A DNA stretch of 52,890 nucleotides from Paludibacteraceae bacterium (GTDB taxonomy: Bacteria > Bacteroidota > Bacteroidia > Bacteroidales > Paludibacteraceae), in NCBI GenBank assembly GCA_017542915.1, contig JAFXWI010000043.1:1-52890 (forward strand), in the 5' to 3' direction. How positions within the stretch are numbered: position 1 is the stretch's first letter; each line of letters starts with the position of its first letter. A program made the position numbers and the translations under genes. Below, piece after piece: positions 19,501 through 25,971 of the stretch. The notes beneath the pieces were generated by a model. It saw only the letters and a list, made by a program, of their open reading frames with translations. It had not been told where the DNA came from and did not search any database.

Positions 19501-20593
19501 TAATCAATATGGTGATAAATTAGTGGACCACTACGAGCAGAACTTACGCACCATGCGTAATACCAATGCCGGTGGTACGGCCGGTAAGTTGGCGTTTGAT
19601 GAAAAGTCCAATAACTACACCATCACCAATGGTCAGGAATCGAGTCTCTTTGTCTTCGGTAACCCGACGATGGCTTATATCGATATCTGGGGATTCATCG
19701 ATGATAACTGTCTGAATGAGGAGTTTGATTATATGAATGAGAGCGATTCTGCCAGCATCTATCAGACCGTCAACAGAGCTGCGGCAAATGCCAGTGTGAA
19801 CGAGTTAAGTAACCGTAAGCGGTACTTGCCACCTTTGCATTCGATCGTGGTGAAGTCTTCTTCGGCAACCTCGCTGAAGGTACGTCTGGATTCCTGCCGT
19901 GTTGTAACCGACACGATGGATGTGATCCCGTCCGTTCGTTCTTGTGGCGGTAAAGGAGTCCAGAGTCAGGCGCATGCACCTCAACGGCATGACGCATCGT
20001 ATGTGCGCAAGGGTATCATGACCGTCACGGCCAAGAACCCCTGTTCGCCGCGTTGCACTTCGTACCTGTTGCTCGGTCAGGGCTACCACGACGATATCCG
20101 TTCCGGTGAAGATGCCATCCTGACGACCGTTAATATCCATAACTTCAGCATGACCTCTACGCCGACCACGCCGTTTAACCTCTACGCCGTAGAAGGCCAT
20201 AACGCGATGAGTATCGACCTGCTGGATGAATTGAACTGCGTACCCGTATCGTTCTATATGAGCGACCTCGAGTATGATCCGGTCACCCATCTCTGGTTCA
20301 CCGGTGTCAACAATATCGACGGTTCACTCGTCTTCTACGATAGGCTGACCCAAACCGAACGACCCATCATCGACGGTATATGCATCACGATCGAGACACC
20401 GATGACTAACCACGAACGCCGGTACTTCATCTGCCGTCCGGGTTACTTGCCGGATCAGACGGGTACTACTACCGACCTATTTACCAACGAAACCAATACC
20501 GAAGAGCGCGCCATTAAATTTATTCGTGACGACCAAGTGCTTATCCTGCGCGAGGGTCACGTCTACACGATGTTTGGACAAAAAATACAATGA
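10508..20593 (+). CDS. Giant secreted surface protein (3361 residues), function unknown
   Basis: Starts MKKLLIGGIFLSFFALRASA, a Sec signal peptide with likely cleavage after residue 20. I prefer this ATG over an in-frame ATG 120 bp upstream because of the AAGGAGG site. Around residues 562-605 lies a Listeria-Bacteroides repeat (InlB B-repeat type, with 'GYTFYGW' and 'TLYALA'). A block with SGNYIDIIDT/SDNYIDIVDT occurs twice, near residues 945 and 1412. Residues 2129-2257 resemble a jelly-roll carbohydrate-binding/MAM-like domain ending IIDDLCVFA. Near 2767 is a Trp-rich block, and the last 26 residues (IKFIRDDQVLILREGHVY..., MFGQKIQ) resemble the degenerate C-terminal tails of type IX secretion cargo. 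No catalytic domain is recognisable. The stop overlaps the next start (ATGA). Confidence 0.9.
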   Translation: MKKLLIGGIFLSFFALRASAVGWTPTDGGLVVNLEQGDRFLLSVMVDHDNNPSTPDREYFVVNYSRYEGDDYFHYKKNDKFIYADGKHLKLAQQDARATEPSEMSIWSVGAPLTRVIGGKDYSLGANAGHVYTIWNDGKTLRMNNTSYQFFGDLTSDYNYKDAADVVFVFPTNHTGTTSFDPDTTLRKVYKRTDQAKDGLINGKIGKGFLGMTYREVYMFDIPKSNSPISYTNASLVTFNTTDETQKWSNNQITCLPGYAAYAFADDKHKPTHRTLFRLYLLDKPFPYCDTYYFATDEQDVKKYRTKDVPSRDSTAAKKIYTIDWMSPMTAVDKASSKLYKTGYITVPADDSTYYYVGWNNDWRSGRDEDAKKSEPLGSSTAKSAFKKIRELPLLDMPTLKAPAGAYGRMVVDTSETADNLGVKFEPAGYFLKVSSGKNVSMHDNSDGTWITEEMWTINEEWVGKTIKATLMTGASFSENDPGADIAGWSIDVSGSDVPVKDNPGLSPAGQSGYAQITVNNTDTNGHMEFILADTLKWIRYDNNGLVGLEMPLQYPLKGKSSVTLMAPRIKPGYTFYGWCKKADGSSDTLKVGSTYTLTGTGADTLYALASYEGTLHIAISFKQADGKRYFLTHPGTGTGFRYARARHFDSWVNTWQGMENAQNLDPNYLSTYEVRYPIAKIKKKEGAIDNLYPEEHVLDPRSYTMKGLVDSLTFYENFHPTHDEYLGLYYQNPNTILANNTWAGLFHTTSTAPTSWPTFKQPYIESAKIKSERYVEEYDKENKPDSLILKERSNKAAPYVIYDPVNDQFNGQADSATATDFQLTAVSVADEHYIILPDTAYAWEDTITFDYHQGKQTTEDIWSALVGKQLMAVMVVDRDTVYFHPNRKKHITDPNDLYLSPEFRITQLFKWIPDSRVTTVAEEDRVAYSTTDHYWHHTVTSGLRSPMDVKDKSGNYIDIIDTFSITLSQGAISKIKKYYGRWKKQGEDDGLTVSADGLTRHRNIIVKTKTYHYGEEHTRMVLKPEKESYGFGPLANQSQQINFILTREHVHDLLDAHGNFVREDTISIDTLTTDLKMISGKCSFRVNTAFRVVGEVVGSRVTLSTNNDNTSGINYDTLVVKGYEWNSEPQTCDVRVPLMQAPLEGNELLWSVMHNGQRYFIMAGKGTPDHFIFRQYTQRGNTLYKRIGGNQLIKGSKNAANDDEGYITPWQFTYVDQKMNQLTLKIGLTASDTLHFKVESETTPAVGISSPSTLTYVFTDVYANTNANYEEQVKLKYGDNKWLKFDGTALVLTTKEEADTFSLAYPLLEFNLLNNGTYPSQNQAAFGYNATASASITTAYQGYCEYSTLLDNKLTYFARETQKSREALTSTWKTTCTIDTLRDKRTSTPSGLTFSNSSNSFTSTITPTGLSPRNVTDASDNYIDIVDTLRVRLSLQTDAPSYRFKGDWSGFKRIEDGNLKIPLVRKTYHEALFDSLICEEVTNSEQHSFPAVLTEGVNDTVLLKFSTIRREGTRLLNTADEVISVISSTSSYVTRDIKKKGSITEDSIIGMHLNNKDLAEVRLMDEYGNTPTWCKIKAKGDSTVTIQCLSNGVRSPRSTELYLVYVIIIEGDMRILTYHVTISQASHFDYANNQRLIHTSGASGDPIGANGLQQVHQNKRILYYYPEQDVELPVRERNFYGWWRWYREGKDVKGDSVSDSDVPDSIWRLPPRNVGKYNYPYRIIGDSVKVPNTATPDDPDDSVKVLVTMGRWTVFHYRSEDYGGSKNDPPAKNPRVAPPITELGLATKPTLTYAVDISNYYDNLPMSVSQKNQVDTALLDTILEIKEPTLSLREVFELRPWTEMAEKLNRYKSLRTTNDEGEYELANEHYMEDHVVMAPTGNKLLLSTEQRYNVDNVHAGGSSESLLGYYMRDDNWWQWSANKVRQDTMIWCGGWDADCLWYTYNPRTKTYTRCNLSITKDDDFLQVPVRNNVDTVYYCLRARSWKSTFSSDAADAKVTTVEGDSMFNICRYKVCYHYPYNYGPRMETILNNIPKALITNDEIEQKYDVLERLNFDYNEPGPGYTVYPHPLPWDDASYGYTYPETSDLPHNRRHKETDFPNHGEYGLINRIPYTSYWHKMEQHGGAEKGYMIYCDGMNSSGQVAALSLSTVLCSGQKMFLSAYVGNPSSQTGKANPNFIFSIQGKTDKSDWEDITTYITGDIEPATRWYQILIPINHTRSAKEEYEHFRIRIYNLASSFDGNDFIIDDLCVFATKPPLIAYQANTACKEEDSEKDTHVIMRIDYQGIPSEDAYNNDTVYYTVRKIHGDTSFIALTDHYMGEQTYVGADKDTPSVYGKLYIPAKNYVPTSEDSVFVNMNDLLDRFDTTYKAWHEDKEVEIFREGYIYETLEGISRPVKYVIHNALMDPEDTITVHISGTVNELLNSICGMTSHLHVSNRMVLELNGLEKPHTEVTGLCVNSTYDISLRVKGSLYLDSVAPIDLNGSCINDWLLYGDTADASSKERYGYYYSDIKKVITEILRTEPMSGTNRNQFAPNLSSINKNDLKYYAKNKTFKQAGINPYNMLDSLVKNGFLTLYKSKITTTVSTGDSAKYVIFPIVGTGTDALNKANVEVCPLPILVKLKPDESAAGVPLMIGGLHRDSTQMKEPVEVLATELMANEELKIRIDSIMPKIGIKTITLRETNDPEFRKGIHTLALIPNISYPTIDAKDYYHKGDSMVLAPAAGSYRMRPGYSYTFNIIMQDWQGNDTVAGGCAVGTIPFILSVMPNFLRWEPQSEHSNGWNNADSWIAIDAHNNPIPTETHFAPMVGTYVVIPKMEDGMPYPVVPQLPRVWKDSVQKVNFEYNNCNVVRFLPGAALGNQYHMQYTDAVVDMEMPQQKWAFRSAPVTGMLSGDIYMANADLNNETPLWEVGAFDAAGRSYKTGNGSFWLSVYNRATVHEVMDSTEHRAAEADWSKVTNGVTLSLPAGSGFAVYARTKAGNDAVTRLPKNDDIYYYYNQYGDKLVDHYEQNLRTMRNTNAGGTAGKLAFDEKSNNYTITNGQESSLFVFGNPTMAYIDIWGFIDDNCLNEEFDYMNESDSASIYQTVNRAAANASVNELSNRKRYLPPLHSIVVKSSSATSLKVRLDSCRVVTDTMDVIPSVRSCGGKGVQSQAHAPQRHDASYVRKGIMTVTAKNPCSPRCTSYLLLGQGYHDDIRSGEDAILTTVNIHNFSMTSTPTTPFNLYAVEGHNAMSIDLLDELNCVPVSFYMSDLEYDPVTHLWFTGVNNIDGSLVFYDRLTQTERPIIDGICITIETPMTNHERRYFICRPGYLPDQTGTTTDLFTNETNTEERAIKFIRDDQVLILREGHVYTMFGQKIQ

Positions 20594-20907
20594 CGATGAT
20601 GCAAGAGAACTATACGAACATAGGATACACACAAGGATACACAACGACAACAACATTGCCGTCCTACCAGTTCCGCTCCACTTCGACCTTTACACCGATC
20701 GTCGGAGAGCGGTCTTATATCTCTACCCAGAGCTATTCGCCCGTAGCAAACAAACCGTATCGGGCTAAAACATGGAACGAAGAGGATGGAGATCCGGTAG
20801 GACAAATTACCGAAGACCCGATTGGTAGTCCACTCATCCTCCTTTTGATGGCCGTTTTGTATCTTTTTTACAAAAAAAGCAAAAAAATACGCGAAAAATT
20901 TGTGTAA
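20590..20907 (+). CDS. Small C-terminally membrane-anchored partner of the giant protein
   Basis: A 105-residue protein whose ATG overlaps the stop of the giant gene (ATGA), implying translational coupling. There is no signal peptide. Residues 15-50 are rich in Thr/Ser/Tyr ([17 protein letters not shown]), then an acidic patch (EEDGD, 64-68), the motif EDPIGSP (75-81), a single membrane segment (81-95), and a basic tail KKSKKIREK. The layout motif-membrane helix-basic tail resembles membrane-sorting signals, but no sortase-type enzyme is nearby. I recall similar small proteins after giant exoprotein genes in other Bacteroidales; no function is known to me. Confidence 0.75.
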   Translation: MTMMQENYTNIGYTQGYTTTTTLPSYQFRSTSTFTPIVGERSYISTQSYSPVANKPYRAKTWNEEDGDPVGQITEDPIGSPLILLLMAVLYLFYKKSKKIREKFV

Positions 20908-20930
20908 TTAAAAAAAATGTCGTACCTTTG
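20899..20930 (+). promoter_or_regulatory. Promoter for rpsP
   Basis: TTTG at 20899-20902, 20 nt, TACCTTTG at 20923-20930. The -33 element overlaps the final codons of the small membrane protein gene. Confidence 0.85.
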
Positions 20931-20964
20931 CACGCTTTTTCGTGTAAAAAGCACGTCATTATAA

Positions 20965-20999
20965 AGTACAAAGGGACGAAGTACAATGTACAAAGTGCC
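20965..20999. repeat. GTACAAAG/GTACAATG word tract in the rpsP leader
   Basis: AGTACAAAG, GGACGAAG, TACAATG and TACAAAG repeat in the transcribed leader. Confidence 0.65.
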
Positions 21000-21019
21000 T
21001 CGTACAGATTATTAACCAC

Positions 21020-21047
21020 GGGCAGGGATTCGCGAAATCCAACGCCC
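21020..21047 (+). promoter_or_regulatory. Hairpin in the rpsP leader
   Basis: GGGC (21020-21023) pairs with GCCC (21044-21047), and GGATT (21026-21030) with AATCC (21036-21040). It ends 21 nt before the ATG and could serve autoregulation, as is common for ribosomal protein genes; no specific family is recognised. Confidence 0.4.
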
Positions 21048-21068
21048 ACAAAACAACAACAAAGACAA

Positions 21069-21626
21069 ATGGCAACAAAAATTCGTTTGGCTCGTCATGG
21101 TCACAAGGACTATGCATTCTACCACATCGTAGTAGCAGACAGCCGTTCGCCGCGTGACGGCAAAATCATCGAGCGTCTGGGTTCTTTCAACCCGAACACT
21201 AATCCTGCAGCAGTAATCCTGAACTTCGAGCGTGCTCTGTATTGGGTAAACTGCGGTGCACAACCGACTGACACTGTACGTACTATCCTTTCTAATGAGG
21301 GTGTACTTCTTTGCAAACACTTGCAGGGCGGTGTAGCTAAGGGCGCATTCAGCCAGGAAGAGGCTCAGAAGCGTTTCGATGCATGGAAGGCTCAGAAAGA
21401 TGCTAAGGCAGGTAAGATCAGCCAAGCAGAGGCAGACAAGAAAGCTGCTGCTGCAAAGGCTCTGCTTGCACAGGAGGTAGAGACCAATAAAGCTATCGCT
21501 GCTAAAGTAGCTGAGAAGCGTGCCGCTGCTGCTGCAGAGCTCGCTGCTGCTGCACAGGAGGCTGCTCAAGAGGCAGCTGCCGCTGAGGCAGAGGCTAAGG
21601 GCGAAGAGGCTCCTGCAGAGGCATAA
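21069..21626 (+). CDS. rpsP: 30S ribosomal protein S16 with long Ala-rich C-terminal extension
   Basis: A 185-residue protein. The first 85 residues are a normal S16 ('[20 protein letters not shown]', '[14 protein letters not shown]'), which binds 16S rRNA and supports 30S assembly. The remaining 100 residues are a Lys/Ala/Glu-rich helix with long alanine runs near residues 157-180. Extended S16 proteins occur in Bacteroidetes, though this one is long. The start at 21069 is the ATG that opens the S16 fold; an in-frame ATG at 20928 lies inside the promoter. The gene is monocistronic, followed by a word tract and a terminator. Confidence 0.95.
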   Translation: MATKIRLARHGHKDYAFYHIVVADSRSPRDGKIIERLGSFNPNTNPAAVILNFERALYWVNCGAQPTDTVRTILSNEGVLLCKHLQGGVAKGAFSQEEAQKRFDAWKAQKDAKAGKISQAEADKKAAAAKALLAQEVETNKAIAAKVAEKRAAAAAELAAAAQEAAQEAAAAEAEAKGEEAPAEA

Positions 21627-21639
21627 TGTCGCTGCGCGA

Positions 21640-21680
21640 CGTTAAATCGTTAAAACGTTAAACCGTTAAACCGTTAAATG
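21640..21680. repeat. CGTTAAAn word tract after rpsP
   Basis: Five copies of CGTTAAA/CGTTAAAC between the rpsP stop and its terminator. Confidence 0.8.
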
Positions 21681-21702
21681 CGCTCTGTGCGTTAGAAAAA
21701 GA

Positions 21703-21732
21703 AGTCCGAAACGAGAGTTTTGGGCTTTTTTT
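21703..21732 (+). terminator. Intrinsic terminator of rpsP
   Basis: AGTCCGAAAC (21703-21712), loop GAGA, GTTTTGGGCT (21717-21726), then a run of T. The 10-bp stem includes two G-U pairs. Confidence 0.8.
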
Positions 21733-21758
21733 ATTTAGAGAAATCTATCATATCAGTA

Positions 21759-23501
21759 TTATTCCTCCAGAATGGTGGACTTAAACCAATTCGACCGAAT
21801 CAGTTTATCGGCGAGTGAACTTCTAAGCGCATAGTTGTCATCTGCGTAACAAGGCTGATTGATTAGATCATGTCCCATACCCTTCCAGAAATAATGTTGT
21901 TGGTCGATGGCGTGCAAAATAGTGGGGAATATATCTCCCTGTTTGGCCTGCGGAATGTAAATCGTAGTATCAACACACGGTGCGGTCAGTATGAAAGGGC
22001 AACCGGCTTGACCGGTACCGAAAGGCAGGTCAGCGCGCAAGCCGTAGTCTCGCACCTCCTCGCTCATGTAATAGGTGAAGATACGGTGGTCTCCGGTAAT
22101 AGCGATGGTACTGTTACGCATCACTTCTGATGTGTCTGACCATGCCAGGAAACGCCCTACCTGACGGTCGGTATAATGTGCTGTACAAAGATAATTCTGA
22201 ATAATAGCAGGTATCGTGTCCGGCAGTTCAATCGAGTCCGGAGAACTATCGAATGGCAAGTGACCGTTGATAGAGATACCCATGAGGCAGCAGGGCGCAG
22301 TAGTTGTGTCTAGCGTCTGTATTATACGATCCACGACGATACTGTCATTCCATGCAAAACGGTCGTCGGTGTTGGGTTCAATGAGTTCCTGATAACCATA
22401 GGCCGTAGTCATGCAGCGCTGGTTCCACACATTGCGGCAAGGATTGACGATCGCGCTGCGGGGGTAGAGATGCGCGATATTCGGGTACATGCAATAGTCA
22501 TAATCGATACAGGCAACTCCTTCTTTTGTGGGATATAGTCCGGTATTGACGATGAGTTGTCCGTCGCCGGACATACCGTATTGAATCTGGGTTAGTGCAT
22601 CGTGGGCATAGAGCACGGGGTGGGAAGAAATGTATGCTTTTATCGCCGGACAAACAGGCTCTCCGTTCTTATCCACAGCATCCAGTACCCACGATTCAAA
22701 ACTCTCCAGGAGCAGAATAACCAGATGTCCTTGCGGCTTTGCCAGAGGCAACTGCGGAGTGACAAGTTTTGCCAGTTCGGCTTGCTCTGCTTCTGTCAAC
22801 TCGGCAGGCTGGTTTCTTTCGGCGTAGTACCGGATACAATCCACTGTCATATAGAGAGGATATGCAAGAATCGAACGATGGTGGATATAATGAGTTACTT
22901 TGCGTTCGTTCTCGCTGACATCTACAGAGAAAGCCTGCGGAATCGTGCAAGGATTGATCCACTCCCAAGAAAAGGGAGCGCCGTTGATACAAGGCTTATG
23001 GTAGTGCCAGCGCATGTATGAGCCGGTGAGACTTATCGTTGAGCCCAGGAGGAGGGCAATGACCGTCTCCCACCTGCGGAAAGGAACAGCTTCCCATAGA
23101 AAACAAACCGCCGCTACGCAAGTCAGGAGCGGAAAGAGAAGCAGCGAAGCGTCGCAATAAGGGATAATACTGGACCAGAATCCATCCATGTTGCCTGCTA
23201 GAGCGAAGAGGTGCCAAGTCATAAAAAGATGGTTGACACGGTAGTAAATGATCTGGGCTATTATCCACAGGTCGGTAAGACCCAGCAAAGTGAATATGGG
23301 CCATCGTTTGGGTGTCCACATTACTGTGACTGCAAGGATAACAGCCGCAGCCCATTTGAAATAGGCATGCGCAGGAGACACATAGATGTCCAAAGCTACC
23401 ATGAGGTCAAATAAAAAAGCCTTGGCGGCCAACAACACGACGACCAGCGCAAAACGGAGCCACGTACCTATACCTATATACTTACACCTCATTATGTTCA
23501 T
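21759..23501 (-). CDS. LtaS-type sulfatase-fold membrane transferase
   Basis: A 580-residue inner-membrane protein. About five N-terminal membrane segments (residues 10-170) precede an alkaline-phosphatase/sulfatase-fold domain from about 250. Motifs are 'VILLLESFESWV' (metal-binding Glu), 'GMSGDGQL' around the nucleophile position and 'ITGDHRIF' (Asp/His metal ligands). Relatives transfer glycerol-phosphate (LtaS) or phosphoethanolamine groups from phospholipids to outer glycans. Its place divergent from a glycan gene cluster suggests it decorates that glycan or lipid A, but the donor cannot be read from the sequence. It has its own promoter. Confidence 0.82.
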   Translation of the reverse strand: MNIMRCKYIGIGTWLRFALVVVLLAAKAFLFDLMVALDIYVSPAHAYFKWAAAVILAVTVMWTPKRWPIFTLLGLTDLWIIAQIIYYRVNHLFMTWHLFALAGNMDGFWSSIIPYCDASLLLFPLLTCVAAVCFLWEAVPFRRWETVIALLLGSTISLTGSYMRWHYHKPCINGAPFSWEWINPCTIPQAFSVDVSENERKVTHYIHHRSILAYPLYMTVDCIRYYAERNQPAELTEAEQAELAKLVTPQLPLAKPQGHLVILLLESFESWVLDAVDKNGEPVCPAIKAYISSHPVLYAHDALTQIQYGMSGDGQLIVNTGLYPTKEGVACIDYDYCMYPNIAHLYPRSAIVNPCRNVWNQRCMTTAYGYQELIEPNTDDRFAWNDSIVVDRIIQTLDTTTAPCCLMGISINGHLPFDSSPDSIELPDTIPAIIQNYLCTAHYTDRQVGRFLAWSDTSEVMRNSTIAITGDHRIFTYYMSEEVRDYGLRADLPFGTGQAGCPFILTAPCVDTTIYIPQAKQGDIFPTILHAIDQQHYFWKGMGHDLINQPCYADDNYALRSSLADKLIRSNWFKSTILEE

Positions 23502-23520
23502 AAAAACTCAATTCAGGCTG

Positions 23521-23552
23521 CAAAATTACATAAAAAAATTGAATTATACAAA
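23521..23552 (-). promoter_or_regulatory. Promoter for the LtaS-type gene
   Basis: Minus-strand TAATTTTG (complement of 23521-23528) and TTTG (complement of 23549-23552), 20 nt apart. It stands back to back with the promoter of the glycan cluster. Confidence 0.8.
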
Positions 23553-23556
23553 AAAA

Positions 23557-23588
23557 ATTGCATAAATCAAAAAATTGTTGTATCTTTG
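23557..23588 (+). promoter_or_regulatory. Promoter for the glycan cluster
   Basis: ATTG at 23557-23560, 20 nt, TATCTTTG at 23581-23588. The -33 elements of the two divergent promoters are 4 bp apart, so polymerases would compete. Confidence 0.78.
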
Positions 23589-23671
23589 CGCACTTTTTAT
23601 GTGTATATTCGGTAAACGAGTGAAAACGTTATACATTTTTGCCTTTATTAAAGATCATATCCGTTATAGTT

Positions 23672-24580
23672 ATGAAAAAAGTAAGCGTTATCATGCCTAA
23701 TTACAACCATTCGCCTTACCTGAAGGAGCGAATGGAGAGTATAGTGAGTCAGGATTATCCCGATATCGAGGTAATCGTTTTGGATGACGCATCGACGGAT
23801 GACAGCGTAGAGGTATTGCGAGCATATGAGGGACATCCTAAGGTAAAGAAGATTATTGTGAATGAGCACAATTCCGGAAATACCTTTAAGCAATGGGAAC
23901 GTGGTTTGAAAGAGGCAACGGGAGAGTATGTGTGGATTGCGGAGAGTGATGATGTGGCTGAGCGGACGTTGGTGAGTCGGTTGGTGGGCGCGATAGAGAA
24001 GGAGGAAGTTGTGCTGGCGTTTTGTCATAGTCAGTGGATTGATAGTAAAGGAAACCCTATTCCACGCGCCAAAGATCCCCGATGGAATCGAGACTTTTCG
24101 ATGGAAGGCAACTTGTTTGTAAGGCAGTTTCTGTTGGGTTATTGCCATATTTGCAACGCTTCATCGGTCGTGTTCAGGCGTGAAGCCGCTATGCGGATAG
24201 ATATGTGCCAAGTGGCGCAATTCAGAGCGAGTGGTGATCGCTTGTTCTGGATTCAAATGGCTATGCAAGGAAAGGTAGCGTATGTGGCAGATAGCCTTAA
24301 TTATTTCCGCCAACATACATGCAAAGTGTCTGGTGGGGCGGAATATGAAGGTCTGAACATTGTGCAGGATCATGAGATTTTCGGTATCATTGCACCTCAG
24401 TTGAACCTTAACGAACAAGAAAGAAGGATCATCTGCGGCTATCATTGGAAGGCGATGCACCGCTCAACCGTTTCCCAAGAAGGCAGACTAAGAGCAATGC
24501 AGGCATGGAGAAGAGAACCGCAGTTTGGACGACTCGCTTATTTGTTTTATTTAATCCATCGGGTTAAAGAGAAATGCTGA
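23672..24580 (+). CDS. Glycosyltransferase family 2
   Basis: A 302-residue GT-A fold enzyme that transfers sugars from nucleotide-sugar donors on the cytosolic side of the inner membrane. It begins with KVSVIMPNYNHSPYL, followed by 'DDASTDDS' (nucleotide binding) and 'AESDD' (the DxD-type metal motif near residue 88). The ATG at 23672 opens the domain; an in-frame start 33 bp upstream would add a non-conserved leader. It is first in a six-gene operon whose genes overlap or nearly touch. Confidence 0.88.
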   Translation: MKKVSVIMPNYNHSPYLKERMESIVSQDYPDIEVIVLDDASTDDSVEVLRAYEGHPKVKKIIVNEHNSGNTFKQWERGLKEATGEYVWIAESDDVAERTLVSRLVGAIEKEEVVLAFCHSQWIDSKGNPIPRAKDPRWNRDFSMEGNLFVRQFLLGYCHICNASSVVFRREAAMRIDMCQVAQFRASGDRLFWIQMAMQGKVAYVADSLNYFRQHTCKVSGGAEYEGLNIVQDHEIFGIIAPQLNLNEQERRIICGYHWKAMHRSTVSQEGRLRAMQAWRREPQFGRLAYLFYLIHRVKEKC

Positions 24581-25971
24581 CATACTTGCTCAATATTATT
24601 TTTGCCGTAGTGGCAACGGTGCTCTATATCAAAGCACCGTGGACCTATAGTTACGACTACTGCGCGTGGCTGATGGGTCTTTTCGTTGCGCAGAATGTAC
24701 TCTTTTTTGCTACCAATAAACGACAAAACTGGCTGGGCTTTGAGTTCTTCTTCGCATTGAGTTTCTTTTTGGTCAATTTCGTTTATCCCGTTTTCTATGC
24801 TCCCACGGAACGCATCTATTGGTCGTTCTTCTCTTTTTCCTTCAATGACAACTATGTCACACGCGCTACAGCGTTAGCCTATTTCGCCTATGCTTGGTAT
24901 ATGTTAGGAGCTACACGCCTCTTGCGACTGAGGCGGATTGAACCCACGGAACCGACCTTTACGATCTCCATGCGCCAGTATATTTGGTTCTTCGGTATTA
25001 CGATAGTTGCATGGATTTTGTATGTCGCAACAGGTGGTTTGGCTGCGCTACAGAGCGTGTATGCCGACGGAGAAAACTTACGCGATGTGGGCGTTTATAG
25101 TTATTTCAATAATATCTTCACCATCGGCTGCTACTTGATGGCGATATTTATCTTCCGTCTTCCTAAACAAAAATGGTGGTTCTATCTGTTAGTCATCATT
25201 AGTTTTATGCTTATTTTGCTTTCTACCGGAAGTCGCCAGTTAGCCGTTTCGTTAGCGCTCATTCTTATTGTGGGCTTCAGTATGTATGTCTATCACCTTC
25301 GCTGGTGGCAAGTAGCAACATTGGTAGCCGGAGGATCGGTGTTGCTGTTTTTAGTAATGACACTGCGGAAAGAAGGTTTAGATCCCGGCGCATGGCAAAC
25401 CAAGTTGGCGCATACGAAATTAGAGAACTTCTGGGATATCTACGAGGATTTGATCATCAACGACGTCAACCTGTTTGCGCTCTTCGGCTGGGCACAGACA
25501 CATGAACCTACATGGTTCACTGGCATGTCGCTTGATCTAAGTTCGCCAATCCCAGGTCTTGCTGGATATATCGTTTCACACTCCGACTTGCCGCCACAGA
25601 TGTTGCATGGCGGAGATTTGCCTTCTTATCTGTTATTAGGTCCGAAAGCTACGTGGGGCACAGGAACAAACATGGTAGGCGAAGCGTACCGATCGTTCGG
25701 TATTGTCGGTACAGCTTTCTCGATGTTTTTAATAGGCCTTTGGGTGAAAGAGAGTTACTACCGTGCCTATAATAGCGTCTATTGGTATTTGATGTATTTT
25801 CTGTTAGTCGGTCACGCCTTGATTTACCCTCGTGCACCGTTGCTCTTCGACCCACGTCTTGTCACATGGAGTCTTCTGCTTTTACTCATTGTGATGACTA
25901 TCACGAGTCATCAGAACGAGATCGCAAAATGGCTGAACGGGCTTTTTAGAAGAAAGGAGGAACAGAAATGA
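24574..25971 (+). CDS. Wzy-like oligosaccharide repeat-unit polymerase
   Basis: A 465-residue integral membrane protein with about 11-12 membrane segments and a large loop around residues 270-360 with 'GGDLPSYLLLGPKATWGTGTN'-type sequence (Trp/Gly rich, periplasmic). The overall layout fits O-antigen or capsule polymerases, which join lipid-linked repeat units at the periplasmic face. 'STGSRQ' in the middle is typical of the O-antigen polymerase group. It overlaps the preceding GT2 by 7 bp and the next GT4 by 4 bp. Confidence 0.75.
   Translation: MLTYLLNIIFAVVATVLYIKAPWTYSYDYCAWLMGLFVAQNVLFFATNKRQNWLGFEFFFALSFFLVNFVYPVFYAPTERIYWSFFSFSFNDNYVTRATALAYFAYAWYMLGATRLLRLRRIEPTEPTFTISMRQYIWFFGITIVAWILYVATGGLAALQSVYADGENLRDVGVYSYFNNIFTIGCYLMAIFIFRLPKQKWWFYLLVIISFMLILLSTGSRQLAVSLALILIVGFSMYVYHLRWWQVATLVAGGSVLLFLVMTLRKEGLDPGAWQTKLAHTKLENFWDIYEDLIINDVNLFALFGWAQTHEPTWFTGMSLDLSSPIPGLAGYIVSHSDLPPQMLHGGDLPSYLLLGPKATWGTGTNMVGEAYRSFGIVGTAFSMFLIGLWVKESYYRAYNSVYWYLMYFLLVGHALIYPRAPLLFDPRLVTWSLLLLLIVMTITSHQNEIAKWLNGLFRRKEEQK

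Noticed and set aside
20526..20768. 80-codon plus-strand frame overlapping the end of the giant gene
   Set aside because: The overlapping 20590-20907 frame has the ATGA junction, a membrane helix and a basic tail and is the better gene.
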